From contig CAMFII010000002.1 of NCBI GenBank assembly GCA_945952585.1, positions 558,001 through 622,000 on the forward strand: a DNA stretch of 64,000 nt, read 5' to 3'. A program made the position numbers and the translations under genes. Under the pieces are notes generated by a model. The model worked only from the letters and a program-made list of their open reading frames with translations, was not told the DNA's origin and did not search any database. This DNA is from an uncultured Rhodobacter sp. GTDB lineage: Bacteria > Pseudomonadota > Alphaproteobacteria > Rhodobacterales > Rhodobacteraceae. Shown one piece after another: positions 8,509 to 16,673 of this stretch (its first letter is position 1; each line of letters starts with the position of its first letter).

Positions 8509-9432
8509 TTAGGTTGAGGGTAGGAACGGCTTGCCAAGGCAGGCCGGGGCGTTGGCGCCGGCGGATTCCCGGGCCGAGATGAAGGTGAGCGCGACAACCG
8601 TCATGAGGTAGGGCATCGCAGCCCAGAAGGGCGATGGCAGGAACGAGAACCCGGCGGCCTTGGCGTAAAGCTCCAGCGCCATGAGGATCCCGAAGAAATA
8701 GGCGCCAAGCAGAAGCCGTCCGGTGCGCCAGCCGGCAAAGACCACCAGCGCCAGCGCGATCCAGCCGCGCCCGGCGGTCATGCGCTCGGCCCACATCGGC
8801 GTGATGACCATCGAGAAATAGGCCCCCCCGATCCCCGCCATCGCGCCGCCGAACAGGATCGCGGCCAGCCGCACCTTCACCACCGAATAGCCGATCGAAT
8901 GGGCGGAATGGTCGTTCTCGCCCACGGCGCGCAGGATCAGGCCGGCGCGGGTGCGATGCAGGAACCAAGCTACCGCCGGCACCATCAGAAGCGCGAAATA
9001 GACGATGGGCGAATAGCCGAAGATCACCTTAAGATAGGGGTGCCGCGCCAGCGCATCGGGAAAGATCGAGCCGAAGACCGGCACGATCCGCCCGGTGAAG
9101 GACAGCCCGATCAGCGAGGACAGTCCGGTTCCGAAAATCGCCAGCGCGAGGCCGGTCGCGACCTGGTTCGAATTCAGCCCCAGCACCAGCACGGCAAAAA
9201 GCAGCGAGGCAAGCGCGCCCCCCGCTGCCGCGCCAATGACGCCCAGCCAGGGGTTGAAGGTAAAGACCGTGACGGCAAAGCCCGAGATGGCACCGATCAG
9301 CATCATGCCCTCGACGCCAAGGTTCAGCACACCCGACTTCTCGACCACCAACTCGCCAAGGGCGGCCAGAAGGATGGGGGTGGTCAGACCGACGACGGTC
9401 ATGATCGCGGCAATGACGAAATCCGGGCTCAT
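8509..9432 (-). CDS. ABC transporter permease, BMP/nucleoside type (second permease)
   Basis: 307 residues, almost entirely hydrophobic with about 8-10 membrane segments. The conserved stretch ALGELVVEKSGVLNLGVEGMM is characteristic of the branched-chain/ribose-type permease family used by BMP importers. The start ATG at 9432 overlaps the stop of the upstream permease (ATGA). Pairs with the 362-residue permease to form the channel for the 7398-12069 importer. Confidence 0.88.
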   Translation of the reverse strand: MSPDFVIAAIMTVVGLTTPILLAALGELVVEKSGVLNLGVEGMMLIGAISGFAVTVFTFNPWLGVIGAAAGGALASLLFAVLVLGLNSNQVATGLALAIFGTGLSSLIGLSFTGRIVPVFGSIFPDALARHPYLKVIFGYSPIVYFALLMVPAVAWFLHRTRAGLILRAVGENDHSAHSIGYSVVKVRLAAILFGGAMAGIGGAYFSMVITPMWAERMTAGRGWIALALVVFAGWRTGRLLLGAYFFGILMALELYAKAAGFSFLPSPFWAAMPYLMTVVALTFISARESAGANAPACLGKPFLPST

Positions 9433-10517
9433 GCCTTGACCCCTTGTGCGGAGGATGCGCTGCCGACAAGCCGTACGCGGTAGCGCACGAGGATGTCGCT
9501 GGCGAGGATGAAGAACAGCATCATCGCCTGGAAGATGCCGGCGGTGGCGTTGGGGATATGCACTGTCGTCTGCGCTACCTGGCCGCCCACATATGTCACG
9601 GCCAGCACGATCCCGGCGATCAGGCAACCGATCGGGTTCAGTCGGCCCAGGAACGAGACGATGATCGCGGTAAAGCCGTAGTTTGACGGAAAGCCCAGAT
9701 TGATCGTGCCGAGCGCCCCGGTGAATTCCAGCGCGCCCGCCAGCCCCGCCATCGCGCCGCTGATGAGCAGCGCCAGGATGATCGTGCGTTTCGTGTCGAA
9801 CCCGCCATAGCGCGCCGCCTGCGGGGCCGACCCCACGACCCGGATCTGGAAGCCGAAGACCGAACGCGACATCAGAAGCCAGAAGACGAAGGGCAGGATC
9901 AGTGCGATCAGAACGCCCAGGTGCACCGTGGATCCGGGGAAGAGGATCGGCAGTTCCTGGCTGGGTTGCAGCGGTGCGGTGGCCGGGAAGTTGCGGCCGT
10001 TGGGGTCCTTCCACGGCCCGCCGACCAGATAGGCCAGCACCTGGAAGGCGACATAGACGAGCATCAGGCTGGTCAGGATCTCGTTCACGTCGTAGCGCGT
10101 GCGCAGGACCGCCGGGATCCAGGCCCAGGCCATGCCGCCGATGATCCCCGCTACGATCATGACCAGCACGACAAGCGGCCCGCCCGCAGTGCCCGCGGCG
10201 ATGCCGACACCGGCGGCGCAGAGGGCCCCGATGATGTATTGCCCCTCGGCCCCGATGTTCCACACCTGCGCGCGGTTCCCGACCGACAGGCCAAGCGCGA
10301 TGATGATGAGTGGCGCCGCCTTCACCGCCACGTCCTGCCATTTGTAGCTGGCCAGAAGCGGCGTCAGGAAGATGTCGATCACGGCACGGAAGCCGTTGAT
10401 GCCCAGCAGGTCGAAGACGACCATGCCGATGAACATGGTCAGCAGCACCGAGGCGACTGGCGTCACGAACAGCATCAGAGTGCTGGGCTCGGGCCGCTTC
10501 TCAAGCTTGAGGCGCAT
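9429..10517 (-). CDS. ABC transporter permease, BMP/nucleoside type (first permease)
   Basis: 362 residues. An N-terminal membrane segment, a short soluble stretch, then VGNRAQVWNIGAEGQYIIGAL, a hallmark of nucleoside/BMP ABC permeases, and further transmembrane helices. It overlaps the ATPase gene by 17 bp upstream and the second permease by 4 bp downstream, so the operon is tightly coupled. Integral inner-membrane half of the channel. Confidence 0.88.
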   Translation of the reverse strand: MRLKLEKRPEPSTLMLFVTPVASVLLTMFIGMVVFDLLGINGFRAVIDIFLTPLLASYKWQDVAVKAAPLIIIALGLSVGNRAQVWNIGAEGQYIIGALCAAGVGIAAGTAGGPLVVLVMIVAGIIGGMAWAWIPAVLRTRYDVNEILTSLMLVYVAFQVLAYLVGGPWKDPNGRNFPATAPLQPSQELPILFPGSTVHLGVLIALILPFVFWLLMSRSVFGFQIRVVGSAPQAARYGGFDTKRTIILALLISGAMAGLAGALEFTGALGTINLGFPSNYGFTAIIVSFLGRLNPIGCLIAGIVLAVTYVGGQVAQTTVHIPNATAGIFQAMMLFFILASDILVRYRVRLVGSASSAQGVKA

Positions 10518-12069
10518 GGATATGTCCTTCTGCGGCCGCGACTTCGGCGGCGGTCGTCTGTCCGTGGATGCCGCCCATCAGCAGGCCGATGTCCTCGATG
10601 TTGGCCTCGGCCACCTTCATCGGCGGCGAGAGATGCCCGCCGTTGATGACCGCGAGCGTGTCGCAAAGCGCCAGAAGTTCGTCGAGGTCCTGGCTGATGA
10701 CGACGATGGCGGAGCCGCTTGCCGCCAGATCGACCAGCGCCTGGTGGATGGCTGCGGCAGCCCCCGCATCCACGCCCCAGGTCGGCTGGCTGACGACCAG
10801 CACGGTGGGTTTCTGCAGGATCTCGCGGCCCATGATAAACTTCTGCAGGTTGCCGCCCGACAGCGACCCGGCAAACGCGCCCGGTCCAGTGGCCTTGACG
10901 GCAAAGCTGGCGATCACCTCGCCGGCGTAGGTCCGCGCCGCCCTGGCGTCGATCAGCCCGCCCTTGACCATGCCCAGCCGATCGCGCGCCGTCAGCACGG
11001 CGTTGTCGGACAGGGTGAAGTCCGGCACGGCGGCATGGCCGTTGCGTTCCTCCGGCACGGTGGCAAGGCCGCTGCCGCGGCGGTCACGGGCGGCCATGCG
11101 CCCGACCTTGACCCCGTCCACCCGGACTGCATCGGCGCTGTCGGTCGGAACCTCGCCCGACAGTGCCAGCAGCAGTTCATTCTGGCCATTCCCTGCTACT
11201 CCGGCGATGCCGAAGATCTCTCCCGCGCGCACGGTCAGCGAGATGTCCTTGAGCGAGGTGCCGAAATGGTCGGTCGTCGCCACCGACAGGCCCGAGACCT
11301 CGAGCCGTGGCTTGCCGAACTCTGCTCCCGGCTGGCGCTGGATGTCCTTGAGATTGCCGCCGATCATCTTCTCGGCCATGGACCGCGAGGTTTCGACCCG
11401 AGGATCGCAGGTATCGACCAACTTGCCGCCGCGCAGGATGGTGGCGTTTTCGCACAAAGCCTTGATTTCATGCAGCTTATGGCTGATGTAGAGGATCGAG
11501 CAGCCTTCCGCCGCGAGCTTCCTCAACACGACGAAAAGCTGGTCCACCTCCTGTGGCGTCAGGACCGAGGTCGGCTCGTCCATGATGAGGAGGTTCGGGT
11601 TCAAGAGCAGCGCGCGGACGATCTCGATCCGCTGGCGCTCGCCCACGGACAGGGTCGAGACGATGCGGCGCGGCTCCAGCTTCAGCCCGTAATGCTGCAT
11701 GACCTCGCGGATCTTCGCCTCGAGCTCGCGCTGCGGGATCGTCGCATCCATGCCAAGCGCGATGTTTTCCAGCACCGTCATCGCCTCGAACAGCGAGAAG
11801 TGCTGGAACACCATGCCGATGCCCAGCTTGCGCGCGGCCTTCGGGTTGGCGATCGTCACCGGCTCGCCGTTCCAGCGGATGGTGCCGGCATCGGGCTGCA
11901 TGATACCGTAGATCATCTTGACCAGCGTCGACTTGCCGGCGCCGTTTTCGCCGAGCAGCGCGTGGATCTCGCCCGGGCCGACCGAGAAGCTGACCTGATC
12001 GTTGGCCAGAACGCCGGGGAAGCGCTTGGTGATGCCGGTCAGGGCCAGACGGGGAACGGAAGAGGACAT
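10501..12069 (-). CDS. ABC transporter ATP-binding protein, duplicated ABC domains (nucleoside/BMP type)
   Basis: 522 residues with two ABC modules. The first has Walker A GENGAGKST, signature LSVGERQRIEI and Walker B LLIMDEP. The second is degenerate at Walker A (GVAGNGQNE) but keeps the signature LSGGNLQKF. This is the usual pattern for RbsA/MglA- and NupO-like ATPases. MSSSVPRLALTGITKRFPG is the natural N-terminus; the start at 12069 is favoured over longer in-frame starts that give no family similarity. First gene of the importer operon, which reads leftward from the 630-bp gap at 12070-12700. Confidence 0.88.
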   Translation of the reverse strand: MSSSVPRLALTGITKRFPGVLANDQVSFSVGPGEIHALLGENGAGKSTLVKMIYGIMQPDAGTIRWNGEPVTIANPKAARKLGIGMVFQHFSLFEAMTVLENIALGMDATIPQRELEAKIREVMQHYGLKLEPRRIVSTLSVGERQRIEIVRALLLNPNLLIMDEPTSVLTPQEVDQLFVVLRKLAAEGCSILYISHKLHEIKALCENATILRGGKLVDTCDPRVETSRSMAEKMIGGNLKDIQRQPGAEFGKPRLEVSGLSVATTDHFGTSLKDISLTVRAGEIFGIAGVAGNGQNELLLALSGEVPTDSADAVRVDGVKVGRMAARDRRGSGLATVPEERNGHAAVPDFTLSDNAVLTARDRLGMVKGGLIDARAARTYAGEVIASFAVKATGPGAFAGSLSGGNLQKFIMGREILQKPTVLVVSQPTWGVDAGAAAAIHQALVDLAASGSAIVVISQDLDELLALCDTLAVINGGHLSPPMKVAEANIEDIGLLMGGIHGQTTAAEVAAAEGHIHAPQA

Positions 12070-12700
12070 CGGCACTCCGTCAGTTCGTGATACATGCAAG
12101 GACGTGCTGCAGTCTGCGCGCCTTTGCCGAGTTGAATAGGCGCGCGCCCTTTGAAGCAGCTTCAACATTTGGCAAGGTAATTGCCCGGCGCATGTCCGGG
12201 CCCAACCCTTGCATCGGGTCCATCATCCCCAACCCCCTGTTGTCCACCAGCCCCGACGTTGACCGCCGGTGACCTGCAGCAGATCCCGTCTTGACCGGAA
12301 GGCTAGACCGGAAGTCCCGCAGCCCACAAGCGATTCAGCGGGCAAGTGCCGGAATATTCGGCATCTCTTGCGGATAGGGGGAAGTGCCTGAATTTCTGCC
12401 GGTTTCCCGATTGCACTGGGCGGATGCGCCCGGTTTCCGGCCTGGCAGAACCCGGCAAACGGCAGGAAAACAGGGTTTTTCGCACGATTCCTGTCCAGGT
12501 CCGGACCCGGGTCCAAGAGCCGGCCGGGGAGGCGGCCTTGCCGCGACATTCCGCCCTTCTGCATAACATCGCGCGTGATTGCCCATTTTCTGGGCGAGCA
12601 CGAAAGCGGTCTGTTCGATGCGGTGACAGGAGTGGCTTGTGCGCTGACGAAAAAGGCCCGAGGTTTCGCGCAGACCCCGCACAGCGAAGGAGTGTCCCGC
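12070..12700. other. 631-bp divergent intergenic region
   Basis: No convincing gene is seen here. It should hold the promoters of the BMP importer (leftward) and the deaminase (rightward). Contents noted: a perfect 15-base palindrome at 12151-12165 and a direct repeat GACCGGAAG at 12293-12301 and 12306-12314, a 13-bp period. Open frames in the region have no family resemblance. Confidence 0.5.
12151..12165. promoter_or_regulatory. Palindrome TTGAAGCAGCTTCAA, possible operator
   Basis: Two exact 7-bp arms around a single central A, 82 bp upstream of the ATPase start. The size and odd-centred symmetry are typical of LacI- or GntR-type operators. No regulator of this operon is encoded beside it, so the binding protein is unknown. 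Confidence 0.4.
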
Positions 12701-13183
12701 ATGACCGCCAAAGACCTGGATCACGTCGCGCTCCTGCGCCTTGCCATCGAGGAAAGCCGCAAGGCGCGTGAAAGCGGGGTGCATCCCTTCGCCTCGATCC
12801 TCGTCGGGCCGGATGGCGAGGTGCTGATGACCCAGCACAACGCCTACATGCCCGACCACGACATGACCGGCCATGCCGAGCGCGTCCTGATGACCCGCGC
12901 CTCGACCTCGCTGCCGATGGAGCTTTTGCGCGAATGCACCATCTACACCTCGGCCGAGCCCTGCGCGATGTGCGCCGGCGCGATCTACTGGACCGGGCTG
13001 AAGCGGGTGGTCTACGGCCTGTCGGAGCATGACCTGAAGGGGATCACCGGCAACCATCCCGAGAACCCGACGCTGGATTTGCCGTGCCGCGTCGTCTTCG
13101 CCGCCGGCCAGCGCCAAGTCGAGGTCATCGGACCGATGCTGGAGGACGAGGCGGCAGCGGTGCATGAGGGGGTGTGGGGGTAG
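12701..13183 (+). CDS. Nucleoside/nucleobase deaminase, CMP/dCMP deaminase superfamily
   Basis: 160 residues. Zinc-site motifs are visible: HAERV (proton-shuttling Glu and first zinc ligand) and PCAMCAGAIYW (two Cys ligands). This matches the guanine deaminase/TadA-like branch of the cytidine deaminase fold. The start ATG at 12701 follows GAAGGAGTG. It lies next to a BMP importer and opposite a cytosine deaminase-like gene, so a role in deaminating an imported base or nucleoside is likely. A tRNA adenosine deaminase role is less likely given the context, but cannot be excluded. Confidence 0.8.
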   Translation: MTAKDLDHVALLRLAIEESRKARESGVHPFASILVGPDGEVLMTQHNAYMPDHDMTGHAERVLMTRASTSLPMELLRECTIYTSAEPCAMCAGAIYWTGLKRVVYGLSEHDLKGITGNHPENPTLDLPCRVVFAAGQRQVEVIGPMLEDEAAAVHEGVWG

Positions 13184-13221
13184 GGGCGGTGCCCCGCGCT
13201 GAACGCGATGCTTCGACTTCT

Positions 13222-13275
13222 GTAGGGCGGGGTTCACCCCGCCGTGACGCGATGGCGGGGTGAACCCCGCCCTAC
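13222..13275. repeat. Nested palindromic element (REP-like) in a convergent gap
   Basis: Two 22-base arms (13222-13243 and 13254-13275) are exact reverse complements with a 10-base spacer. Each arm contains its own palindrome, GGCGGGGT-TC-ACCCCGCC or its complement, so the element can form one long hairpin or two small ones. It lies between the deaminase stop (13183) and the codA-like stop (13310) and may end transcription from both sides. The composition suggests a dispersed repeat, but only one copy is present here. Confidence 0.8.
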
Positions 13276-13309
13276 GCCAGCGTGCCGCCGGACCTGTGCC
13301 GGAACGCAA

Positions 13310-14599
13310 CTACCGCACCGGCGCATGGTCCACGCTTCCGTCGATCCGGACCGGGCGCCCCTCCAGCGCGAGCGCCGTGATCCTCGGCGCCGTCCGTGCG
13401 ATCACCCGGCCGCGTTTCACTACGGCAAGCCGCACCGGCTTCAGCCGCAGCGCCTCGGCCGGGTCGCGGGCCTGCAGCACGACGAGGTCGGCGTTGCAGC
13501 CCTTTTGCAGGCCGTAGCCCTCCAGCGCCATGGCCCTTGCCGAGTTGACGGTCAGCGCGTCGAAGATCTTCCGCTTGTCCTCGACCCCGGCCATCTGGGC
13601 GACGTGGATCGCCATATGGCCGACCTCGAGCATGTCGCCAGACCCCATCGAATACCACGGGTCCATCACGCAATCATGGCCGAAGGCCACGTTGATCCCC
13701 GCCGCCATCAGCTCGCGCACCCGGGTCATGCCGCGCCGCTTGGGGTAGGTGTCGTGGCGGCCCTGCAGCATGATGTTGATGAGCGGATTGGGGATGACAT
13801 GCATCCCGGCCTCGGCGATCAGCGGGATCAGCTTCGAGACATAGTAATTGTCCATCGAATGCATCGAGGTCAGGTGCGACCCCGCCACGCGCCCCTGCAG
13901 GCCGAAGCGCACGGTCTGCGCCGCCAGCGTCTCGACATGGCGCGACATCGGATCGTCGGTCTCGTCGCAATGCATGTCCACCGGCAGGCCGCGATCGGCG
14001 GCGATCCGGCAGAGCGCCTCGACCGAGGCGCGGCCCTCGTCCATCGTGCGCTCGAAATGCGGGATGCCGCCGACGATGTTCACCCCCATGTCCAGCGCGC
14101 GGTCCAGCGCCTTTACGCCGTCAGGCGCGCGGAAATAGCCGTCCTGCGGGAAGGCGACAAGCTGCAGGTCGATGTAAGGCTTCACCCGCGCCTGCACCTC
14201 GAGCAGCGCCTCGGCGGTGACAAGGCGCGGATCGGTGGTGTCGACATGGCTGCGGATCGCCAGCAACCCCTGCGACACGGCCAGGTCGCAATAGCGCGAC
14301 GCGCGTTCGACCAGTTCCTCTCTCGTCACGATCTGGCGGAGTTCGCCCCAAAGGGCGATGCCTTCGAGCAACGTGCCCGAGACGTTCATCCGCGGCAGGC
14401 CAAGCGACAGGGTCGCGTCCATGTGGAAATGCGGATCGACGAAGGGCGGCGTCACCAGCCGCCCGGTCGCGTCGATCACCTCGCCCGCCTCGGCGGTGAT
14501 TCCCGCTTCCACGGCGGCGATGCGGCCGTCCTTGATGGCAATGTCGATCCCTTCCCGGCCGTCGGGGAGGGTGGCGTGCTTCACGATCAGGTCGAACAT
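13310..14599 (-). CDS. Cytosine deaminase-like amidohydrolase
   Basis: 429 residues, the normal length for CodA. Amidohydrolase metal motifs are HFHMD (first strand), MHCDETDD, and FGHDCVMDPW with the metal-binding Asp; GSGDMLEVGHMA downstream is typical of CodA. These enzymes deaminate cytosine (or isoguanine and related rings) in the cytoplasm. The gene follows the DeoR gene by 68 bp on the same strand, so it may be read from that operon or its own promoter. By function it fits the neighbouring nucleobase-type importer and deaminase. The exact ring substrate is not determinable. Confidence 0.83.
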   Translation of the reverse strand: MFDLIVKHATLPDGREGIDIAIKDGRIAAVEAGITAEAGEVIDATGRLVTPPFVDPHFHMDATLSLGLPRMNVSGTLLEGIALWGELRQIVTREELVERASRYCDLAVSQGLLAIRSHVDTTDPRLVTAEALLEVQARVKPYIDLQLVAFPQDGYFRAPDGVKALDRALDMGVNIVGGIPHFERTMDEGRASVEALCRIAADRGLPVDMHCDETDDPMSRHVETLAAQTVRFGLQGRVAGSHLTSMHSMDNYYVSKLIPLIAEAGMHVIPNPLINIMLQGRHDTYPKRRGMTRVRELMAAGINVAFGHDCVMDPWYSMGSGDMLEVGHMAIHVAQMAGVEDKRKIFDALTVNSARAMALEGYGLQKGCNADLVVLQARDPAEALRLKPVRLAVVKRGRVIARTAPRITALALEGRPVRIDGSVDHAPVR

Positions 14600-14667
14600 G
14601 GCGAGACTTCCGGGCCTTGGGGATCGCGACAGTCGTTCACGCTTCCCCGGCCAGCGTCAAGCATTGG

Positions 14668-15480
14668 TCAGCGGGCGATCAGCACCTCGATCCCGCGCCG
14701 CTCGAACTCTTTCGCGTCGGCATCGGAAATCCCGTCATCGGTGATGAAGGAATGCAGCACCTCCAACGAGCCGAGCCGCGTGAAGGAGGATTTGTTGATC
14801 TTGGAGGAATCCGCGACGAGGTAGACATGCGAGGCCGCCTTGATCATCGCTTCCTTCAGCTGAAGGTCGGCGAAGCTCGGATAGGTCAGGCCCGCATCCA
14901 GCGCGACGCCGGCCGTGGCCAGGAACAGCTTGCCTGCGAAGATGTTGCGGAAATACTCGACCGAGCTGTCGCCCGAAAGCGACAGGGTCGGCGCCTTGAA
15001 CTGGCCACCCGGCATGTGGATCGCGAAGCCCGGCACGGCGCCGAGGATCAGGGCGATGTTCAAGGCGTTGGTGATGACCGTGAGGTTCTTCTTGGTGACG
15101 AGACGGGTGGCGATTTCGGTCGTCGTCGTGCCGGCATCAAGGATCAGCGTCTCGCCGTCCTGCACCAGGCTGGCCGCGAGCGCGCCGATCTTGCGCTTGC
15201 GGTCCATGTTTTCCTGATGGTGGAGGGTCATCGACCCGACCTGCGCCGGAACCGAGTTCAGGAACGCGCCCCCATGTTCGCGGGTGATGGCGCCTTCGAT
15301 CTCCAGCCTTTCCAGATCCTGACGGATCGTCGCCTCGGAAACCTGGAAGGCAGCGGCGAGTTCGCGGACGCGGGCCGAGCCTTCCTCCTGGATCCATTCG
15401 AGGATGCGGCGGCGGCGCGGCTCGGACAAGAGGCCGACACGGGACTCGTCGCGGTCGATGGCGGCTGGTCTCTGCTGCAC
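14668..15480 (-). CDS. DeoR/GlpR family transcriptional regulator
   Basis: 270 residues. An N-terminal DeoR HTH (about residues 15-75: RRRRILEWIQEEGSARVRELAAAFQVSEATIRQDLERLE) precedes a sugar-phosphate-sensing domain with DAGTTTTEIA near residue 120. DeoR proteins usually repress sugar operons and are released by a phosphorylated sugar intermediate. Its position beside a ribose-type importer and divergent isomerase, transketolase and kinase genes makes it the likely local repressor. Clusters of TTTCG-like repeats occur in the 19849-20190 control region. Confidence 0.88.
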   Translation of the reverse strand: MQQRPAAIDRDESRVGLLSEPRRRRILEWIQEEGSARVRELAAAFQVSEATIRQDLERLEIEGAITREHGGAFLNSVPAQVGSMTLHHQENMDRKRKIGALAASLVQDGETLILDAGTTTTEIATRLVTKKNLTVITNALNIALILGAVPGFAIHMPGGQFKAPTLSLSGDSSVEYFRNIFAGKLFLATAGVALDAGLTYPSFADLQLKEAMIKAASHVYLVADSSKINKSSFTRLGSLEVLHSFITDDGISDADAKEFERRGIEVLIAR

Positions 15481-15553
15481 GGGTCCTGTCCTGCTGTCCC
15501 CTGGTTTCGGGCTGTCCGCGATCCTAGCCGTTTTGGGCCTTGCGGCAATGCCC

Positions 15554-16612
15554 CTAGCGCCCGGCGGCGGCCTCCTGTTGCAGGGCGACCCGCGCTTGCA
15601 GCTTTTGCTGGGCCTGGTCGATGACCACGGCGGCGATGATGACGACGCCCTTGATGACGGTCTGCCAGAAGGACGAGACGCCCATCATGATAAGCCCGTC
15701 CGACAGGATGCCGATGACGAAGGCACCGATGATGGTGCCGCCGATCCGCCCGCGCCCGCCGGACATCGAGGTGCCGCCAAGAACGGCCGCCGCGATGGCG
15801 TTCAGTTCGAAGGTCTCGCCCGTGGCCGGGTGGCTTGCCTGAAGCTGCGAGGCGATGATGAGGCCCACCAGCGACGCGCAGAAACCCGAGAACATGTAGA
15901 CGAACATCTTCACCCGGTTGACCTTGACCCCCGACAAGGCCGCGCCGCGCTCGTTGCCGCCGACGGCATAGATGTGCCGGCCAAGTGGAGTGCGGCGCGA
16001 GATGTAGGAGGCCAGAAGGCCCACCACGACCAGCATCCAGATCAGCACCGGAATGCCAAGGATCGTGCCGGTGCCGATGAAGGCGAAGGTCTCGGACCCG
16101 TAGTCGGGATTGCCGTTCAGGTTCGGGAAGGTCCGCCCGCCTGACGAGAGCAGCGCCGCGCCCCGCGCGACATAAAGCGTGCCGAGCGTGGCGATGAACG
16201 GCGCGACGTTCAGCCGGGTGATGAGCAGGCCGTTGATCGTACCGACGAAGATGCCGACCAGCACGACGATCAGGCCGATCTCGAAGGTGTTGAACTGGAT
16301 CGACCAGCCCATGCCGGAATCGACGCCGTAAAGGACCAGCCACCCCGCCACCATCGCGCAAAGACCGACGATGGAGCCGACCGACAGGTCGATCCCGCCG
16401 GTGATGATGACGAAGGTCATGCCGATGGCGAGGAAGGCATTGAGCGCCACATGCTTGGTCACGATCACCGCATTCGCCGCGGTCAGGAAGTTCGGCGCCA
16501 TCAGCGAGAAGAAGCCAAGGACAAGGATCAGCGCGACGAAGGTTCTGAGCCGGAGGAGCAGGAGCAGACCTGACGAGGAGGAGGGCGCAGCAGCGGGGGC
16601 GATCGCGGTCAT
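15554..16612 (-). CDS. Ribose-type sugar ABC transporter permease
   Basis: 352 residues, RbsC-like with about 8-10 hydrophobic segments. VIITGGIDLSVGSIVGLCAM and GGTSMSGGRGRIGGTIIGA are characteristic family stretches. The C-terminus ends with an Ala/Gln/Lys-rich tail. Separated from the ATPase gene by 61 bp holding an exact 41-bp repeat element. Belongs to the importer at 15554-19848, which I infer carries D-apiose or a related branched pentose. Confidence 0.88.
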   Translation of the reverse strand: MTAIAPAAAPSSSSGLLLLLRLRTFVALILVLGFFSLMAPNFLTAANAVIVTKHVALNAFLAIGMTFVIITGGIDLSVGSIVGLCAMVAGWLVLYGVDSGMGWSIQFNTFEIGLIVVLVGIFVGTINGLLITRLNVAPFIATLGTLYVARGAALLSSGGRTFPNLNGNPDYGSETFAFIGTGTILGIPVLIWMLVVVGLLASYISRRTPLGRHIYAVGGNERGAALSGVKVNRVKMFVYMFSGFCASLVGLIIASQLQASHPATGETFELNAIAAAVLGGTSMSGGRGRIGGTIIGAFVIGILSDGLIMMGVSSFWQTVIKGVVIIAAVVIDQAQQKLQARVALQQEAAAGR

Positions 16613-16627
16613 GCGAGCCTCCCGGTC

Positions 16628-16668
16628 CGAAATTTCTGCGAAATTTCAGAATTTTCGTAGAAAATTCG
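16628..16668. repeat. 41-bp double-hairpin repeat, copy 1
   Basis: Structure: C, stem GAAATTTC-TGC-GAAATTTC, A, stem GAATTTTC-GTA-GAAAATTC, G. The whole 41-bp string is exactly repeated in inverted orientation at 62209-62249. This copy lies between two co-directional ABC genes (ATPase stop 16674, permease start 16612), where it may modulate relative expression or mRNA stability. It is strikingly AT-rich for this genome. Confidence 0.9.
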
Positions 16669-16673
16669 TGCGG

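Noticed and set aside
12293-12314. Direct repeat GACCGGAAG, 13-bp period
   Set aside because: Only two short copies, far from either start codon; could be chance in GC-rich DNA. Recorded in the intergenic entry only.
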